This document shows, one piece after another, positions 62,236 through 64,000 of a DNA stretch of 64,000 nt. Under the pieces are notes generated by a model that worked only from the letters and a program-made list of their open reading frames with translations, ran no database searches and had not been told where the DNA came from. The stretch's first letter is position 1. Every line of letters begins with the position of its first letter. The translations under genes were made by a program, and so were the position numbers. This stretch comes from Halorhabdus salina (GTDB lineage: Archaea; Halobacteriota; Halobacteria; Halobacteriales; Haloarculaceae), in assembly GCF_013839425.1 (NCBI RefSeq), contig NZ_JACDNP010000003.1, forward strand, positions 124,001-188,000, written 5' to 3'.

Positions 62236-63299
62236 TGCGTTCCGAAGAACCGCTACTCTCCTTAGAGAACGTCGAAGTCCACTTCGAGAACCAGGGCGGC
62301 TTCCTGGATCTCTTTGACGACGCGGAGATCGTCCGGGCGGTCGACGGCGTCAGCCTCGATATTTACGAGGAAGATGTTGTGGCGCTGGTCGGCGAATCCG
62401 GCTGTGGGAAAACCACGCTGGGCAAGACCGCAATCGGCCTACAGGAACCGACTGGTGGCAGTGTGAAGTTCCGCGGTACAGATGTCTGGGAAGCACGGCG
62501 TGGCAATGCCGATATCCCCTTCTCGGAAATCCGCAATTCGCTGCAGATCATTCATCAGGATCCCGGGTCGTCGCTGAACCCCAACCGACGGGTGAAGTCG
62601 ATCCTGCAAGTCCCGCTGGAACAGACCCACCCGGAGATGAGCACCAACCAAATGTTGGAGCGCATTTATTCCCTGCTGGAGCACGTCGGGATGACGCCGG
62701 CCACGGACTACGCCGAGCGCTATCCCCACCAGCTTTCCGGTGGCGAGAAACAGCGCGTTGCGCTTAGCCGGGCGCTGTTGATGAACCCTGACATGATCCT
62801 GGCTGACGAGGCCATTTCGGCGCTTGACGTCTCCCTGCGCGTTGAGATGATGGACCTCATGCTGGACCTCCAAGAACAGTTCAGCACGTCGTTCCTCTTC
62901 ATCAGCCACGACCTCTCGAACGCGCGGTACTTCACCGAACACGGCGACGGCCGCATCGGTGGGATGTACCTGGGCGAACTCGTTGAGGTCGGACCGCCCG
63001 AACAGGTCACCCAGAACCCGCGTCATCCGTACACGGAAGTGCTGCGGTGGGCGACGCCGAACCTGAACCTCGACGAGCAATCGAAGGATATGCCGATGCG
63101 CAAGATCGACATTCCGGACCCGGTCGATCCGCCCTCGGGTTGTCGGTTCCACACGCGGTGTCCGGAAGCTCGTGAAGCGTGCAAGCAGGAGACACCCCAG
63201 CCCCAGACGATTGAGAACGTCGACATCGATCACTGGGCGTCGTGTTTCCGTGAGTACGACAACCACGAGTACTGGCAGAGCCAGCCCCTGCAGGACTAA
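62235..63299 (+). CDS. Dipeptide/oligopeptide ABC ATPase, DppF type
   Basis: A 354-residue ATPase. Walker A is G-E-S-G-C-G-K-T-T-L, signature L-S-G-G-E-K-Q-R, Walker B I-L-A-D-E-A-I-S-A-L-D (Ala/Ile where Pro-Thr is usual), and switch I-S-H-D-L. The C-terminal F-H-T-R-C-P-E-A-R-E-A-C motif matches DppF. It ends the operon; a 130-base gap follows with no obvious gene. Confidence 0.94.
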   Translation: MRSEEPLLSLENVEVHFENQGGFLDLFDDAEIVRAVDGVSLDIYEEDVVALVGESGCGKTTLGKTAIGLQEPTGGSVKFRGTDVWEARRGNADIPFSEIRNSLQIIHQDPGSSLNPNRRVKSILQVPLEQTHPEMSTNQMLERIYSLLEHVGMTPATDYAERYPHQLSGGEKQRVALSRALLMNPDMILADEAISALDVSLRVEMMDLMLDLQEQFSTSFLFISHDLSNARYFTEHGDGRIGGMYLGELVEVGPPEQVTQNPRHPYTEVLRWATPNLNLDEQSKDMPMRKIDIPDPVDPPSGCRFHTRCPEAREACKQETPQPQTIENVDIDHWASCFREYDNHEYWQSQPLQD

Positions 63300-63430
63300 G
63301 TAACCGGCTGGGCTCTCCGTCTACGCAGCAACGTTGTCGGCCCTGTCCCCCGACGAATCGGATACCCCTCGCTGTTGTATTTCACGCCAGTACCGGCAGA
63401 ATCAGCTCCGATAATTCGCCGTGACTTGCA

Positions 63431-63664
63431 TCACCCAACGGTTACGTCTTCTCGCTGTAGACATTTCCGGTAGATGAGGGTGGTAATCCCGAAGGCAACC
63501 ACGACAAGTACGAGGTCGAAAATTGCGATCGTGTACGACATTGTGCCTGGTTCACCAAAGAAAAGTGCAAAGAACGTGAGCAACAGCGCCATGAACAACG
63601 CGATGATGAGTGTGTAGAGATACTGCGTCTGGCTGCAGACGTACGACCACTTGTCTTCGGCCAT
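63431..63664 (-). CDS. Small two-helix membrane protein
   Basis: A 77-residue protein. Two hydrophobic helices (about 16-36 and 45-64) are joined by a short loop with G-E-P-G, and both ends are charged. Codon use is normal and the frame stands clear of neighbours, which supports a gene. A Cys lies near each end (C10 in V-C-S-Q-T-Q and C68). The function is unknown. It is divergent from the UspA gene. Confidence 0.6.
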   Translation of the reverse strand: MAEDKWSYVCSQTQYLYTLIIALFMALLLTFFALFFGEPGTMSYTIAIFDLVLVVVAFGITTLIYRKCLQREDVTVG

Positions 63665-63784
63665 GGTGGCGCTTGGCAGTACCGTCTCATAAACGTCAGG
63701 AATCTCGATTCGAATCGACGTGTGTATCCGTGAAAGCGGGGCTAGACGGGGCCCTTTTGATTTGCAGCCATCGGAGAAACCACT

Positions 63785-63811
63785 ACATTCAAATGAGTTT
63801 CATTGGAATGT
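63785..63811 (+). promoter_or_regulatory. Near-perfect inverted repeat before the UspA gene
   Basis: Arms ACATTCAAATGA (63785-63796) and TCATTGGAATGT (63800-63811) match at 11 of 12 positions with a 3-base spacer. They end six bases before the ATG at 63818, covering the core-promoter region. This suggests a dedicated regulator. Confidence 0.5.
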
Positions 63812-63817
63812 GGTCAC

Positions 63818-64000
63818 ATGGAACGTGGATTAGCCGTTTTGTTGTCCGAAAGCAACGCGGAGAAAGAACTATTACAGAAAGCCGCCAACTTCAGCGACTG
63901 CTCGAACGCCCCACTTGCCGTCCTGGCGGTCGTTTCGCCGTCGGAATACGACTCTGTCGCAGAGACGATGGACCTCATCGGCGAGATCGAGCACACGAGC
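63818..64000 (+). CDS. UspA-family stress protein, cut by window edge
   Basis: The first 61 codons are visible: E-R-G-L-A-V-L-L-S-E-S, a helix with K-E-L-L-Q-K-A-A, then P-L-A-V-L-A-V-V-S-P-S. This is the first strand, helix and second strand of a universal stress protein fold. The full length and any ATP-binding motif lie outside the window. An inverted repeat directly precedes it. Confidence 0.7.
   Translation, partial: MERGLAVLLSESNAEKELLQKAANFSDCSNAPLAVLAVVSPSEYDSVAETMDLIGEIEHTS

Overview
The window is chromosomal DNA from a haloarchaeon (class Halobacteria). The evidence is high G+C with strong G/C at third codon positions, very acidic proteins, many Tat-type signal peptides with lipoboxes, leaderless starts with a TATA element about 25 bases upstream, and archaeal marker genes: 20S proteasome psmA/psmB, Pth2, TruD, SMC/ScpA, MfnA, pantoate kinase with phosphopantothenate synthetase, and a chemotaxis transducer with CheC. 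The genus cannot be fixed from sequence alone. No rRNA, tRNA or CRISPR array was found.

Layout. 1-7000: zinc-ribbon protein (cut), MFS carrier, a lipoprotein built of about six pilin-tail-like modules with a possibly decayed HTH gene behind it, a zone of insertion-sequence debris, and truD. 7000-9573: an island of two lipoprotein genes, one frameshifted, bounded by the psmB 3' end and a decayed second copy of it. 9574-17138: psmBA, pth2, a Yip1-like membrane protein, dcd with a large endonuclease-bearing intein, a ThiN-domain regulator, a methyltransferase and a lipoprotein. 17155-20743: DUF6775-like protein, epimerase, thi4 with a palindrome at its start, TRIC channel. 20900-24374: HtrI-like transducer, cheC, CoA-pathway ligase. 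24400-26438: an A+T-richer island with odd codon use. 26439-31157: pantoate kinase, an antitoxin/PIN pair, aspS and an orphan binding protein without signal peptide. 31226-34630: Lrp regulator, TrkA-N-like protein, amino-acid permease with Usp-like tail. 34690-44876: topA, a DUF5789-like protein, gatB, a coiled-coil protein, smc, scpA and a 34-residue protein. 44883-57000: AEC carrier, lipoprotein, membrane protein, phosphoribosyltransferase, hydrolase, PhzF, mfnA, VTT protein, acetyltransferase, LiaF-like protein, metG, nfeD, rpiA. 57122-63299: a complete five-gene dipeptide/oligopeptide ABC operon. The window ends with a small membrane protein and the start of a UspA gene.

Functional links. 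Three CoA-branch enzymes are present (pantoate kinase, phosphopantothenate synthetase, and MfnA for beta-alanine). AspRS has residues typical of the non-discriminating type, which fits tRNA-dependent Asn formation by GatCAB (gatB is here). A candidate thiamine regulator (ThiN with HTH) and a likely target (thi4) are 4 kb apart.

The most unusual signal is a repeated architecture. Three genes (psmB, aspS, gatB) each have a diverged second copy of their own 3' end downstream. Many of the differences are synonymous, and the interval between the copies is a small island or a row of short hairpins. This looks like repeated insertion or allele exchange at gene 3' ends that keeps the gene intact.
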